Shown piece by piece: positions 28,957 through 38,249 of a stretch of DNA of 64,000 nucleotides. The notes under the pieces were generated by a model. That model was not told the origin of the DNA. It saw only the letters and a program-made list of their open reading frames with translations, and ran no database searches. The stretch's first letter is position 1, and each line of letters begins with the position of its first letter. The stretch lies in contig CANMCD010000010.1 in the NCBI GenBank assembly GCA_947496185.1, forward strand, positions 62,001 through 126,000, given 5' to 3'. This stretch comes from an uncultured Tenacibaculum sp. (GTDB taxonomy: Bacteria > Bacteroidota > Bacteroidia > Flavobacteriales > Flavobacteriaceae). The position numbers were made by a program, and so were the translations under genes.

Positions 28957-30861
28957 ATGATTAAATATCTATTTTTAAAGATCGTAGACAGGTATGCCTC
29001 TAAATGGGTAGTATTAACTATAGATGTAATATTAATCGGGATTTCTTTTGTTTTAGCTTACGCAGTCAAATTTAACGCTAGTTTAAATTTTGATGTAGAA
29101 AACTTATACATTCAAATCCCTTTTGTTTGTATAGTTGCTCTTTTTAGCTTCTTGATTGTCGGCTCCTATAGAGGAATAATAAGACATACAGGAAGTAGAG
29201 ATGCTTTTAACGTTTTTGTTGGTGTATCGTTACTTGCGATGATTAATATGAGTGTTATATTAATAAACACCTCATTTAAATTATTTCCTAGCTTTACAAT
29301 TCCGAAATCAGTAATAATAATACATTATTTGATTTCTGTTTTGATTTTAGTAATCAGCAGATATGTCTTTAAAGCCTTTTTTGAAATCATATCATCAGAA
29401 CTCAGTCATGTTACAAATGTATTGATATATGGCGCAGGAGACTCAGGTTTAATAACTTACGGAGCACTAAACAGAGACACAAAAAATAATTACCAAGTAA
29501 TAGGTTTTATTGATGATGATGTAAAAAAAATCGGTAAAAAGATTAATAGAATAAAGATTTATAACGGTAGTCGATTAAATAAACACTTCATTACCAAAAA
29601 AGAAATAGATGAAATTATTATTTCCATTCAAAATATAAAATCAGAGAAACTACTTTATCTAACAGACAGATTACTTAGCCTTGGTGTTAAAATTAAAATC
29701 GTCCCTCCACTCTCAAAATGGATAGATGGTGATTTAGAAGCTAATCAAATTAAACAAGTCAAAATTGAAGACTTACTTAATAGAAAGCCCATTTCGATAG
29801 ATAATCCAATTGTAAAACGTGAAGTAAACAATAAAGTTATACTAGTAACAGGAGCTGCAGGTTCTATTGGTTCTGAAATATCTAGACAATTAAGTAATTA
29901 TAAGTATAAGCAACTTATACTATTGGATCAATCAGAATCAGCTTTGTATGACCTTCAGCAAGAGTTACGTCAAAAAGAAAGACAAAGTTTTACCGCTATT
30001 GTAGCAGATGTTAGAGATAAAATAAGAATGAATGGTATCTTCGAAAAGTACAAACCTCAAAAAGTTTTTCATGCTGCTGCATACAAACATGTACCTTTAA
30101 TGGAAATGAGTCCTTATGAAGCTGTTAAAATTAATATTGGAGGCACTAAAAATATTGCAGATTTATCCCTTAAGTACAAAGTAGAAAGATTTGTAATGGT
30201 TTCAACAGACAAAGCTGTAAATCCTACAAACGTAATGGGAGCTACTAAAAGAGTAGCTGAAATGTATATTAGTTGCCTTAGTAATTCTCAAGGGAATACT
30301 ACTAAATTTACCACTACTCGATTCGGTAATGTACTTGGTTCTAATGGATCAGTTATCCCTCTCTTTAAAAAACAAATAGAGAATGGAGGACCTTTAACTG
30401 TGACTCATAAAGATATAACGCGTTACTTTATGACCATACCTGAAGCCTGCCGCCTTGTTCTTGAAGCAGGAACTATGGGCAATGGAGGTGAAATATATAT
30501 TTTTGACATGGGACAATCTGTTAAAATATTTAATATAGCTAAAAGAATGATATTTTTATCAGGTCTCAGATACCCAGAAGATATTGATATTAAAATAACA
30601 GGATTGCGCCCTGGAGAAAAATTATACGAAGAATTGTTGGCTAATGGAGAAAACACTACACCAACATATCATGAAAAAATAATGATAGCAAAAAATCAAA
30701 AAATAGCATATGACTTCGTATATAAAAAAATTGAAGAATTATGTAGCACAAACAAACAACATGATAACCAAAAAACAGTTCACCTGATTAAACAAATAGT
30801 TCCAGAATATAAATCTAATAACTCAATTTATGAGAAACTGGACTCTTCAATTCAAAATTAA
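28957..30861 (+). CDS. CapD/WbpM-type membrane nucleotide-sugar 4,6-dehydratase
   Basis: 634 residues. Four N-terminal membrane helices (about 15-140) precede a first Rossmann domain (VLIYGAGDSG) and then a catalytic SDR domain (VTGAAGSIGSE). The SDR Tyr of YxxxK is replaced by Met in STDKAVNPTNVMGATKR, as in the large WbpM/CapD family. These enzymes act on UDP-GlcNAc to give UDP-4-keto-6-deoxy sugars. The product would fit the aminotransferase, acetyltransferase and sugar transferase genes at 61675-64000. It heads the capsule run with the Wza and Wzc-like genes. The family is certain; the exact sugar is inferred. Confidence 0.92.
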   Translation: MIKYLFLKIVDRYASKWVVLTIDVILIGISFVLAYAVKFNASLNFDVENLYIQIPFVCIVALFSFLIVGSYRGIIRHTGSRDAFNVFVGVSLLAMINMSVILINTSFKLFPSFTIPKSVIIIHYLISVLILVISRYVFKAFFEIISSELSHVTNVLIYGAGDSGLITYGALNRDTKNNYQVIGFIDDDVKKIGKKINRIKIYNGSRLNKHFITKKEIDEIIISIQNIKSEKLLYLTDRLLSLGVKIKIVPPLSKWIDGDLEANQIKQVKIEDLLNRKPISIDNPIVKREVNNKVILVTGAAGSIGSEISRQLSNYKYKQLILLDQSESALYDLQQELRQKERQSFTAIVADVRDKIRMNGIFEKYKPQKVFHAAAYKHVPLMEMSPYEAVKINIGGTKNIADLSLKYKVERFVMVSTDKAVNPTNVMGATKRVAEMYISCLSNSQGNTTKFTTTRFGNVLGSNGSVIPLFKKQIENGGPLTVTHKDITRYFMTIPEACRLVLEAGTMGNGGEIYIFDMGQSVKIFNIAKRMIFLSGLRYPEDIDIKITGLRPGEKLYEELLANGENTTPTYHEKIMIAKNQKIAYDFVYKKIEELCSTNKQHDNQKTVHLIKQIVPEYKSNNSIYEKLDSSIQN

Positions 30862-30866
30862 ATTAG

Positions 30867-30874
30867 TACTTTCG
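30867..30874 (+). promoter_or_regulatory. possible -7 box before the Wza-like gene
   Basis: TACTTTCG has one mismatch to TAnnTTTG and lies 26 bases before the ATG at 30893, just after the dehydratase stop. Confidence 0.35.
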
Positions 30875-30892
30875 CAAAAATTTTTTTCAAGA

Positions 30893-31672
30893 ATGCAAAA
30901 GGTTAAAAAAATTGTTTTGTTATTCATTATAACATTACTAACAACATCCTGTGTTTCAAAAAAACGGATAATTTATTTTCAAAACAACAAAATAGATCAA
31001 TCTAAAGTAACGAATAGTTACAAAACTGTTTTTAAACCCGATGATCTATTACAAATTTCTATATCTGCATTGGATCTTGATGCAGTGAAACCATTTAATT
31101 TACCTGCTGTTACTTATGCTACAACCACAAATAGCGTTGTAGGTACACCGCAGCAACAATCTTACTTGGTAGATAGTGAAGGCTTCATTGATTTTCCTAT
31201 ATTGGGTAGGTTAAAAATTGCAGGTTTACCCCGTATTGAGGCCATAAACCTTCTAAAAAAGAAACTTGACCCTGATTATGTAAAAAATCCAACTATTAAT
31301 ATTCGTATTGCAAACTTTACTATTACCATCTTGGGTGACATAAAAAAACCAGGTACATATACAATTCCTAACGAACGAATTACAATTTTAGATGCTATAG
31401 GACTTGCTGGAGATTTAAATATTTCTGGTGAAAGAACTATTGAGGTTAAGCGAGAAGAAGGTAACAAAATAGTATCCTACGAGTTAGATTTAAGGTCTAA
31501 TGAACTTTTCACTTCCCCTGTTTACTATTTACAACAAAACGATGTTATATACGTAAGACCGAATAGAGCAAGTTATCAATCGGCTTCTTATAATCAAAAT
31601 ACTGGACTTTTTATTTCAATAACAACAGCACTAGTTTCAGTTATAACACTCTTAACTAATGTTATAAAATAA
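30893..31672 (+). CDS. polysaccharide export outer membrane lipoprotein (Wza-like)
   Basis: About 259 residues from the ATG at 30893. A longer frame from 30830 would overlap the previous gene and carry a non-signal extension. The lipobox LTTSC gives a lipoprotein. A polysaccharide export (PES) domain follows (FKPDDLLQISISALD, YLVDSEGFIDFPILGRLKIAGL), then a SLBB domain (FTITILGDIKKPGTY) and a C-terminal hydrophobic segment ending at the terminus (ISITTALVSVITLLTNVIK) that would cross a membrane. It forms the outer-membrane channel for capsule or exopolysaccharide, working with the adjacent Wzc-like kinase. Confidence 0.92.
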   Translation: MQKVKKIVLLFIITLLTTSCVSKKRIIYFQNNKIDQSKVTNSYKTVFKPDDLLQISISALDLDAVKPFNLPAVTYATTTNSVVGTPQQQSYLVDSEGFIDFPILGRLKIAGLPRIEAINLLKKKLDPDYVKNPTINIRIANFTITILGDIKKPGTYTIPNERITILDAIGLAGDLNISGERTIEVKREEGNKIVSYELDLRSNELFTSPVYYLQQNDVIYVRPNRASYQSASYNQNTGLFISITTALVSVITLLTNVIK

Positions 31673-31679
31673 CACAGCT

Positions 31680-34058
31680 ATGAATAAAGATCAATTTTCA
31701 AATAATCTACTTGATAACGAAACCATTAGTATTCGTGCTGAACTTGAAAAATATTTAGTTCATTGGAGGTGGTTTATTTTAGGCATGTTACTTTCCTTAT
31801 TAGGAGCCTTCATATATTTGAGATATGCAACTCCAAAATATAATGCTACGGCAAGTATACTCATCAAGAACGATCAAAAAGGAGGGGGACTTTCAGAGGA
31901 ATTTGCTGCATTCGAAGACTTAGGTATTCTTGGAGGATCAAGTAAAAATGTAGATAATGAAATAGAAATCATAAAATCTAGAAGACTTATCAATGCTACC
32001 ATACAAAAATTAGGTATTGCGACTGAGTACTATTCTGTTGGTAATATAAAAAAAACAGAATTATATCTAGATTCTCCTATCAAGATAAACTTTATATCTA
32101 GAGATCTAAAATCAGATTCTATCTTATCAATAAAAATCCTATCTCACAAAAAAATACAAATAATAAATGAAGATGGAGTCATTGTAAAAGAAAGCTTTTT
32201 TGACACTGAAATAAAAAGCAATAGTAAATTAGGTAATTTCACCATAACTAAAACCTCTTATTTTTCTCAAGAGAACATTAACAAAACAATAGATATTTCT
32301 ATTCTAGCAGCAAATAAATATGTTGATCAGCTTTTACAACAAATTTCTGTTACTCCAGTTAATAAAAAATCAAGCGTCTTAAAGTTATCACTTCAACTAG
32401 CTGTTAAAAGAAAAGCTGAAGATATTTTAAATGAACTTGTTGATCAGTATAACAATGATGCAGTGTTGGATAAAAAAGAAGTTTCTGAAAAAACCAATGC
32501 GTTCATTGTAGAAAGACTTAAAAATGTTAGTACAGAATTAGCTGAACTAGATGATAACGTCAAGGATTTTAAAAACACCAATAAAATCGCTGATATAAAA
32601 TCAGAAGCCAAAATTATTTTAGAAACAAATGTCTTACACAGAGAAAAGTTAATTGAGGCTAAAACACAGCTTAATTTAGTTAAAGCATTAAATAGTGAAG
32701 TAACGACTTCAGATGACCTTTTACCAGCTAATTTAGGATTAGATGACCCCAATATAGCTAAATCTATTATGGAATATAATATCTTAGTTAGTCAAAAAAA
32801 GAGATTATTAAAAAGTGCAGGGACTAAAAACACTGTAGTAATACAAACTATTGAAAGTATTAAAAATTTAAAAAACTCCTTACAAAAAAGCTTAACTAAT
32901 AGAGAGCGACTACTACAAATAAGCCTTGACAACCTTAAAAATGAAGCGAATAGAACACTTTCGAAAATATATTCTATCCCAACCAAAGAACGAGAGTTTT
33001 TAGACATAGCAAGACGTCAAGAAATTATTTCGGGACTGTATATTTACCTTTTAAAAAAGAAAGAAGAAACAACCATTTCTTTAACAGCTACAGCGGTACC
33101 TAATGCTAAAATTATTGACAGAGCTTATAGTTCAGATATTCCTGTTAGTCCTAAAAAACCTATTATATTTTTAGCTTCTTTATTACTAGGTATTGTAGTT
33201 CCTTTTATTATTATTTATCTTAGAGACTTATTAGATACTAAAGTTCATACGAAGAGAGATATTGAAGAACATACTAATATACCTTTCCTAGGTGATGTAC
33301 CTCACTCTGTAACTAAAGAAAAAATCGTAATAAACTCTAGTGCTAGGTCAAGTACTGCAGAAGCATTTAGATTAATTAGAACTAATCTTGATTTTATGCT
33401 TTCAAATACTGAGAAACCAGAAGGTATTGGGAAAACTATTTTTGTAACTTCAACAACAAGTGGTGAAGGAAAATCTTTTTCTTCAATTAATTTAGCTGCT
33501 TCTTTATCTTTATCTGGTAAAAAGGTAGTACTTGCAGGAATGGATTTAAGAGCTCCTAAAATAACTGAATACCTAGAAATCCCTGATAGAAAAGGTATCA
33601 CCAACTATATAACCAATAGTGAAATTACACTAGACTCAATTAAGTTTTCTATTCCAGAAATACCAAAATTAGATATTATTGCTTCGGGTGCAATTCCGCC
33701 AAACCCTGCTGAGCTTCTTATGACCGCTAAAATTGGTGAGTTATTCGATGAATTAAGTAGAGAATATGATTATGTTATCATTGATACAGCTCCTGTTAAT
33801 TTAGTAACAGATACTTTATTAATTTCAAAGTATTCTGACATTGTTTTATATGTTACCAGAGCGAATTATCTTGACAAACGTATGTTAATTGTACCTCAAA
33901 CTCTTTATAACAATAAAAAGTTACCTAACTTAGCTATCATACTTAATGATACCGACGTTAAAAGAGGTTATGGATATGGGTACGGATACGGATATGGGTA
34001 TGGGTATGGTGCCGCCGATGAAATAGAAAAACCATGGTACAAAAAAATATTCGGATAA
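31680..34058 (+). CDS. Wzc-like polysaccharide co-polymerase and tyrosine autokinase
   Basis: 792 residues. A Wzz domain with a first membrane helix (about 33-50) is followed by a long periplasmic region with coiled coils, a GNVR-like segment, a second helix near 500 and a cytosolic BY-kinase domain. The Walker A is TSTTSGEGKS, the A' motif is VVLAGMDLRAP and Walker B is YVIIDTAP. The tail holds seven consecutive Gly-Tyr units, replacing the usual spaced Tyr cluster, which should be the autophosphorylation site. It controls chain length and export with the Wza-like lipoprotein. A CpsB-type phosphatase, the usual opposing enzyme, is encoded 13 kb away at 46994. Confidence 0.94.
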   Translation: MNKDQFSNNLLDNETISIRAELEKYLVHWRWFILGMLLSLLGAFIYLRYATPKYNATASILIKNDQKGGGLSEEFAAFEDLGILGGSSKNVDNEIEIIKSRRLINATIQKLGIATEYYSVGNIKKTELYLDSPIKINFISRDLKSDSILSIKILSHKKIQIINEDGVIVKESFFDTEIKSNSKLGNFTITKTSYFSQENINKTIDISILAANKYVDQLLQQISVTPVNKKSSVLKLSLQLAVKRKAEDILNELVDQYNNDAVLDKKEVSEKTNAFIVERLKNVSTELAELDDNVKDFKNTNKIADIKSEAKIILETNVLHREKLIEAKTQLNLVKALNSEVTTSDDLLPANLGLDDPNIAKSIMEYNILVSQKKRLLKSAGTKNTVVIQTIESIKNLKNSLQKSLTNRERLLQISLDNLKNEANRTLSKIYSIPTKEREFLDIARRQEIISGLYIYLLKKKEETTISLTATAVPNAKIIDRAYSSDIPVSPKKPIIFLASLLLGIVVPFIIIYLRDLLDTKVHTKRDIEEHTNIPFLGDVPHSVTKEKIVINSSARSSTAEAFRLIRTNLDFMLSNTEKPEGIGKTIFVTSTTSGEGKSFSSINLAASLSLSGKKVVLAGMDLRAPKITEYLEIPDRKGITNYITNSEITLDSIKFSIPEIPKLDIIASGAIPPNPAELLMTAKIGELFDELSREYDYVIIDTAPVNLVTDTLLISKYSDIVLYVTRANYLDKRMLIVPQTLYNNKKLPNLAIILNDTDVKRGYGYGYGYGYGYGYGAADEIEKPWYKKIFG
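33966..34010 (+). repeat. in-frame GGN-TAY tandem repeat encoding (Gly-Tyr)7-Gly
   Basis: Seven tandem hexamers of the form GGN TAY encode the tyrosine cluster of the Wzc-like kinase tail. Synonymous changes between units indicate that it is maintained at protein level. A change in hexamer number would stay in frame and alter the number of phosphorylatable Tyr. Confidence 0.9.
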
Positions 34059-34090
34059 ACGAATAAATAAATTTTTATACAACTATAAAG

Positions 34091-34125
34091 AAAGAGACTA
34101 CTTTTTAATTAAGTAGTCTCTTTTA
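34091..34125. terminator. bidirectional terminator between Wzc and the RiPP-like operon
   Basis: An 11-bp stem (34093-34103 with 34111-34121) is flanked by A-rich sequence on the left and TTTT on the right. It lies between the convergent 3' ends at 34058 (plus strand) and 34148 (minus strand) and can serve both. Confidence 0.8.
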
Positions 34126-34147
34126 TAATTTCACCATCGATATAAGT

Positions 34148-36565
34148 TTATTCTATTCTATTTTTCTCATTTGCATTACCTCCTTCTCTGTCATAACTTT
34201 TTGCTTCTTTTTTACCTGACGAAAAATTATAAGAAGCTCCGATGTTAATTGTCCTACTTGTAAAAAATGAATTCGAATACTGTGTTACGTTCTGAACATT
34301 TGCATATACCCTTGACCTTTGTGTTGCAAAGACATCATTTACTGTAAACGATAATGATAACTTATCTTTTAGAAAAGATTTTTTAAATGCAATATCAATA
34401 CTTCCTTGAGGTTTTAAATCATAAATATTCATCAATGTTTTTGACTGATAATAAGCACTCACCTCTAACATGTAATCTTGGGGCAAAGAAAAGGAGTTTG
34501 AAAACCATAATAAATAGCTAATTTGATCATAGATCCCTTTATTATCTCCTGAGTTTATCCCTATTTTTTTATAATATAAATTGATAAAGCTATTTACTTC
34601 CCACCACGATGTAACATCAAATGGAACACTTCCTGAAATAAAATATCTATGCTCATCACTAAGATTTTGATATGTTGAAATTAATCGTAAATTTTCATCT
34701 TGTAAAAAAATTTGTCCAATGATGTTATCTGTTCTTTTTATCCCAAGTGTAAAATAATATTTAGATTGCAATAAATAAGATAACTCCAACGCGTTGGAGA
34801 AAGCTGGCGTTAAATTTTGATTTCCTGTAGTTATGCTATAAGGGTCTCCATAATCCTCAAAAGGGTTGAGCCATTCATAAGAGGGTCTTAAAATCCTCCT
34901 TCCATAAGAGAGATTCAAAATATGATTATCATTAAAAGCTTTCTTAATAAATAAAGATGGAAAAATATCTGTTCGATCTCTTTCAAAAGATGTATTACTA
35001 GTTATAGAATTTCCTCTATAAGTTGTTTTCTCTACTCGTACTCCTAAATTCAAACTCCATTTTTCCCATTCCTTACCATAACTTGTATATAATGCATAAA
35101 TTCGTTCATCATAATTGAACTTATTGCTCCTTTTTAAATCTACATCAATATTTGGTCTTTCTCCTGTATAGAATGTATTCTCATTATCTGTATTAATAAA
35201 ACTTAATTTTGCACCAAATTTCACTACCTGATCTTGAGAAACATTCTTTATTAAATCCGATTTTACTGTATGAATTTTAACAGAAATCGGGTTATCTATA
35301 TAGGAACTATCTTTTTCTCTCAAAGGCTGTTTATTAACATCTAAAAAATTACTTCTATAAAATGCATTAGATGGATTTCTATAGGTAACATAATCATAAT
35401 CAAATTGAAATTTACTATTCAAAGTATCAATTTGTATTTCATAAAATGCATTTATAGATTGGTTATTTAAAAACTCATCTTCTCTTGTGACAGTTGTAAA
35501 AATAGAATCAATTTGTGAGGGTTGATGTAACATATTCCCTTGCGATGACAGTCTCATCTGCCAATCTGTATATTTTAGCTGATACTGTATTCCTGCCTTT
35601 TGTCCATCACTAATATTGTAATCAACACCAACATCAAAAGCATGGTCGTCATACTTTTCTCTATAAGTTTCTTCTTGATCAAACTGAAAAAAAGAATTCT
35701 CTTGTTTATACTTTCGAGTTCTATCAGTATCATTAAAAAAATTAAAAACTGTAAAGTTATAATTCGTAGAAAAATTAAACTTCCCTGTATTGTATCTCAA
35801 AATACTTCCTACCCCCATACCTGAGTACCTATGTTGCTCATAATGGCTTGTTAAAGTACCACTAAGTCCGTATTTATATTCTTTCTTCGTTACTATATTT
35901 ATAATTGCTGCTGTACCTTCAGCATCATATTCTACTCCGGGAACAGACTTTATTTCAAAGCTATCGATAGTTTCTGATGGAATTCCTTTTAGATAGCCTC
36001 TTAATTGTTGACTTGTTAAACGAATTCTTTTATCATCAAGATAAACTATCACTCCCTGCTCACCCCTAAAGTCGATATTTCCCAATCCATCTGTTCTCAC
36101 TTCAGGTAATATATTTAACAGATCAAATCCGTTTTCCCCCGTTTCATAAATACTATTTTTTATAGTAACAACGGTTTTGTCTGGTTTACGGATAATGAGT
36201 GGTTTTTTTGATCTAACAACCACAGATTCTAGCATTGTTGAATTAACTTCTAAAGAAATATCATTAACATTAAGGTCATTATCGAGTATCTTGACCTTTT
36301 TATATACTGTTTTATATCCTATAAAAGAAACTACCATCAGATAGTTTCCTTTAGCTATTTTTTTTAAGGAGTATACCCCTTTCTTATCGGTAATGATTCC
36401 TGCAATTAACGTAGAATCCTTTTGATTTCTTAATATAATCGTAGCATCAGAAAGCCCCTTTAATTCCTCGTCAATTACTTTACCTGATATCGTATACTTA
36501 TTTTGAGCATATAAACTAAAAGACAACATCCATACAGCTAAATAAATGAAGATATTCTTAATCAT
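34148..36565 (-). CDS. outer-membrane beta-barrel TonB-receptor-like protein of the RiPP-like cluster
   Basis: 805 residues with a signal peptide ending LYAQ. A carboxypeptidase regulatory-like beta-sandwich (ISGKVIDEELKGLSDATI, residues 24-100) is followed by a plug-like segment (SVPGVEYDAEGTAAIINIVT) and a long beta-barrel of the OMP_b-brl_3 type. It differs from SusC: it is shorter and has no SusD partner. As the last gene of the peptide operon it starts 4 bases after the carrier-protein gene. It may take up the mature product or its metal complex, act as a release channel, or give self-protection. These roles are inferred from position only. Confidence 0.85.
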   Translation of the reverse strand: MIKNIFIYLAVWMLSFSLYAQNKYTISGKVIDEELKGLSDATIILRNQKDSTLIAGIITDKKGVYSLKKIAKGNYLMVVSFIGYKTVYKKVKILDNDLNVNDISLEVNSTMLESVVVRSKKPLIIRKPDKTVVTIKNSIYETGENGFDLLNILPEVRTDGLGNIDFRGEQGVIVYLDDKRIRLTSQQLRGYLKGIPSETIDSFEIKSVPGVEYDAEGTAAIINIVTKKEYKYGLSGTLTSHYEQHRYSGMGVGSILRYNTGKFNFSTNYNFTVFNFFNDTDRTRKYKQENSFFQFDQEETYREKYDDHAFDVGVDYNISDGQKAGIQYQLKYTDWQMRLSSQGNMLHQPSQIDSIFTTVTREDEFLNNQSINAFYEIQIDTLNSKFQFDYDYVTYRNPSNAFYRSNFLDVNKQPLREKDSSYIDNPISVKIHTVKSDLIKNVSQDQVVKFGAKLSFINTDNENTFYTGERPNIDVDLKRSNKFNYDERIYALYTSYGKEWEKWSLNLGVRVEKTTYRGNSITSNTSFERDRTDIFPSLFIKKAFNDNHILNLSYGRRILRPSYEWLNPFEDYGDPYSITTGNQNLTPAFSNALELSYLLQSKYYFTLGIKRTDNIIGQIFLQDENLRLISTYQNLSDEHRYFISGSVPFDVTSWWEVNSFINLYYKKIGINSGDNKGIYDQISYLLWFSNSFSLPQDYMLEVSAYYQSKTLMNIYDLKPQGSIDIAFKKSFLKDKLSLSFTVNDVFATQRSRVYANVQNVTQYSNSFFTSRTINIGASYNFSSGKKEAKSYDREGGNANEKNRIE

Positions 36566-36569
36566 ATTG

Positions 36570-36833
36570 TTACTTAATATACTTGTGGGTTAGATTTACT
36601 ATAGCATCTAAGCTAGCAAAAAAACTTATATCTACCTCATCATCTTCAAATTCAATATCAAATTCATCTTCAATAGAAGTTACTAATGTTAAGGCTAAAA
36701 CAGACTCTGATATTAACATTTGAAGTTTATCACTTGTTGTTCCATCCTGAGGAAAAACATGAATATAATCTTCATTGGTAAAAATTTCATTAATAATCTC
36801 CGAAACCTTAACTGCTATTTCTTTTTGCTCCAT
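36570..36833 (-). CDS. acyl-carrier-like protein in the RiPP-like cluster
   Basis: 87 residues with the helical pattern and acidic helix of acyl carrier proteins: a region LISESVLALTLVTSIEDEF followed by FDIEFEDDEVD. The usual phosphopantetheine site DSL reads ESV (Ser44), so a modifiable Ser is present but the flanking residues are changed. Free-standing carriers in peptide clusters could deliver an acyl or aminoacyl group for tailoring. It lies 3 bases downstream of the 2OG oxygenase gene. The fold assignment is moderately sure; the function is unknown. Confidence 0.7.
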   Translation of the reverse strand: MEQKEIAVKVSEIINEIFTNEDYIHVFPQDGTTSDKLQMLISESVLALTLVTSIEDEFDIEFEDDEVDISFFASLDAIVNLTHKYIK

Positions 36834-36836
36834 TTT

Positions 36837-37382
36837 TTAATACGAATACTTTAAAGCTAAACTTAATCTTGACACTTTACAAACTCTAGAGGGAGTACCT
36901 CCTAAATGTTCTATATTCCCAGGAAAAACTACAACTCTACCTGGCTTGGGCAATACAACTATTTCTGGATCCTTATCTTTATAAAAAAGCGTTTCTCCTC
37001 CCCATTTGTAATTCCATAAGTTATTGACATAATATAATACTGTAATATCTTCCCGCTCTTTATTACAATCATAATGAGGAAACTCAACATCTCCATAATG
37101 AGACATATTGATATATGATCTGTAAAGAGTCAACTTTTTATTTATGGGTAATTTTTGCAACAAACCTTGTACTTTTTTTCCTATAAAAGTTTCCCTTAAA
37201 AATAAATCAGGCTGAAAGTCTACACTAAAAATGGGATATTCATCATCATCATCATCTCGCTCATTCTTTTTAAAAGAAAGCGTTTTAACATATTCAAAAA
37301 AAGCATCAATTTCTTCTTTATCTAAAAAATCGTCAATTATATATACGGATTGATTATTAAGTTTTTTTTCGTTAATTTTCAT
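36837..37382 (-). CDS. 2-oxoglutarate/Fe(II)-dependent oxygenase (prolyl-hydroxylase-like)
   Basis: 181 residues with the facial-triad pattern: H103 and D105 in FPHYDCN, H159 in GNIEHLGG and an Arg further on (R166 or R172) for 2-oxoglutarate. YYVNNLWNYKWGGETLFY is characteristic of the 2OG-FeII_Oxy_3/prolyl 4-hydroxylase group. It should hydroxylate a carbon, possibly in the precursor peptide. It sits between the cupin-like gene and the carrier-protein gene on the same strand as the peptides. The fold and metal site are well supported; the substrate is inferred from context. Confidence 0.85.
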   Translation of the reverse strand: MKINEKKLNNQSVYIIDDFLDKEEIDAFFEYVKTLSFKKNERDDDDDEYPIFSVDFQPDLFLRETFIGKKVQGLLQKLPINKKLTLYRSYINMSHYGDVEFPHYDCNKEREDITVLYYVNNLWNYKWGGETLFYKDKDPEIVVLPKPGRVVVFPGNIEHLGGTPSRVCKVSRLSLALKYSY

Positions 37383-37430
37383 TTGGTTCGAATTTTATGA
37401 GTAAAAAAATATTTTTCTATTATAAAATCA

Positions 37431-38249
37431 TCACATAAGAATTTTAAACCCTTGATTAATGATATCTTCCATTGATTTTATTGTTTTTTCATTCATCTTT
37501 TTCTTGAAAAAACTTAATACATTATCATAGTTAGTTTCATTCAAAAAATTTTCTGTTAGTGATACTGTTCTCTCAAGGTTATATACACCATGCCAAAACT
37601 TTGAAGGTGTAAAAACCAAATCACCTGGGTTTTGAATGCAAAAAAGAGGTTTCACTGATTTCCAACTTTCTAAAAATGTTCTTTTTTCTAACTGATTCAT
37701 GCTAAAAACTTCTTTATCCTTTTTTATCATTTCATTATACGATAAAGGAAAAAATACCCATAACTTCCTCCCAGATATTAAATAATTCCAAGCACTAGTC
37801 ATCCAAACATCTTGATGTAAATCTGACATCGTTTTTTCTTTTCCTACATACAACCATGACAAAAAAACTTTGGGACGTTTATTCGCATTTCGATACCAAC
37901 ATTTAAATATATCTGGTACTTGATAATCAAAAATTAATTTTGAAAACAAATGATTTTGTGTTGTATAATAGAAATCTGAAGTATTATGCTTACTAGTAAT
38001 ATATTGCGATAGAGTGTAGTTTTTTTTAATATCATTCTCTGATATTTCCTGAGTTTTATGATCTAAAACTTGTTGTAAATAAGAAAGTTCCCATTTTTCC
38101 TTTATTTTCCAATCTTGAAAAGCATTTCTAAATACAACAGGAGTACTAGTATAACCGTAATTTTTATTAAAATAATCTTTATGTATTGTTGGAGTATTAT
38201 CTTCTACAATAGATGTATAATTCTCTTTAAATAAACTTTCTATATTCAT
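37431..38249 (-). CDS. JmjC/cupin-like (cupin_8) putative hydroxylase
   Basis: 272 residues. A JmjC-like Fe(II) site is visible: H145 and D147 in DLHQDVWMTSAW, and H220 in FTPSKFWHGVYNLERT, with RKLWVFFPL between, as in cupin_8 proteins related to FIH-type peptide hydroxylases. It lacks a signal peptide and is cytosolic. Its ATG overlaps the S8/DUF1611 stop by one base (TAATG). A second, unrelated oxygenase follows after 48 bases, so two hydroxylations or one hydroxylation plus another oxidation may occur on the peptide. The substrate is inferred. Confidence 0.8.
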   Translation of the reverse strand: MNIESLFKENYTSIVEDNTPTIHKDYFNKNYGYTSTPVVFRNAFQDWKIKEKWELSYLQQVLDHKTQEISENDIKKNYTLSQYITSKHNTSDFYYTTQNHLFSKLIFDYQVPDIFKCWYRNANKRPKVFLSWLYVGKEKTMSDLHQDVWMTSAWNYLISGRKLWVFFPLSYNEMIKKDKEVFSMNQLEKRTFLESWKSVKPLFCIQNPGDLVFTPSKFWHGVYNLERTVSLTENFLNETNYDNVLSFFKKKMNEKTIKSMEDIINQGFKILM

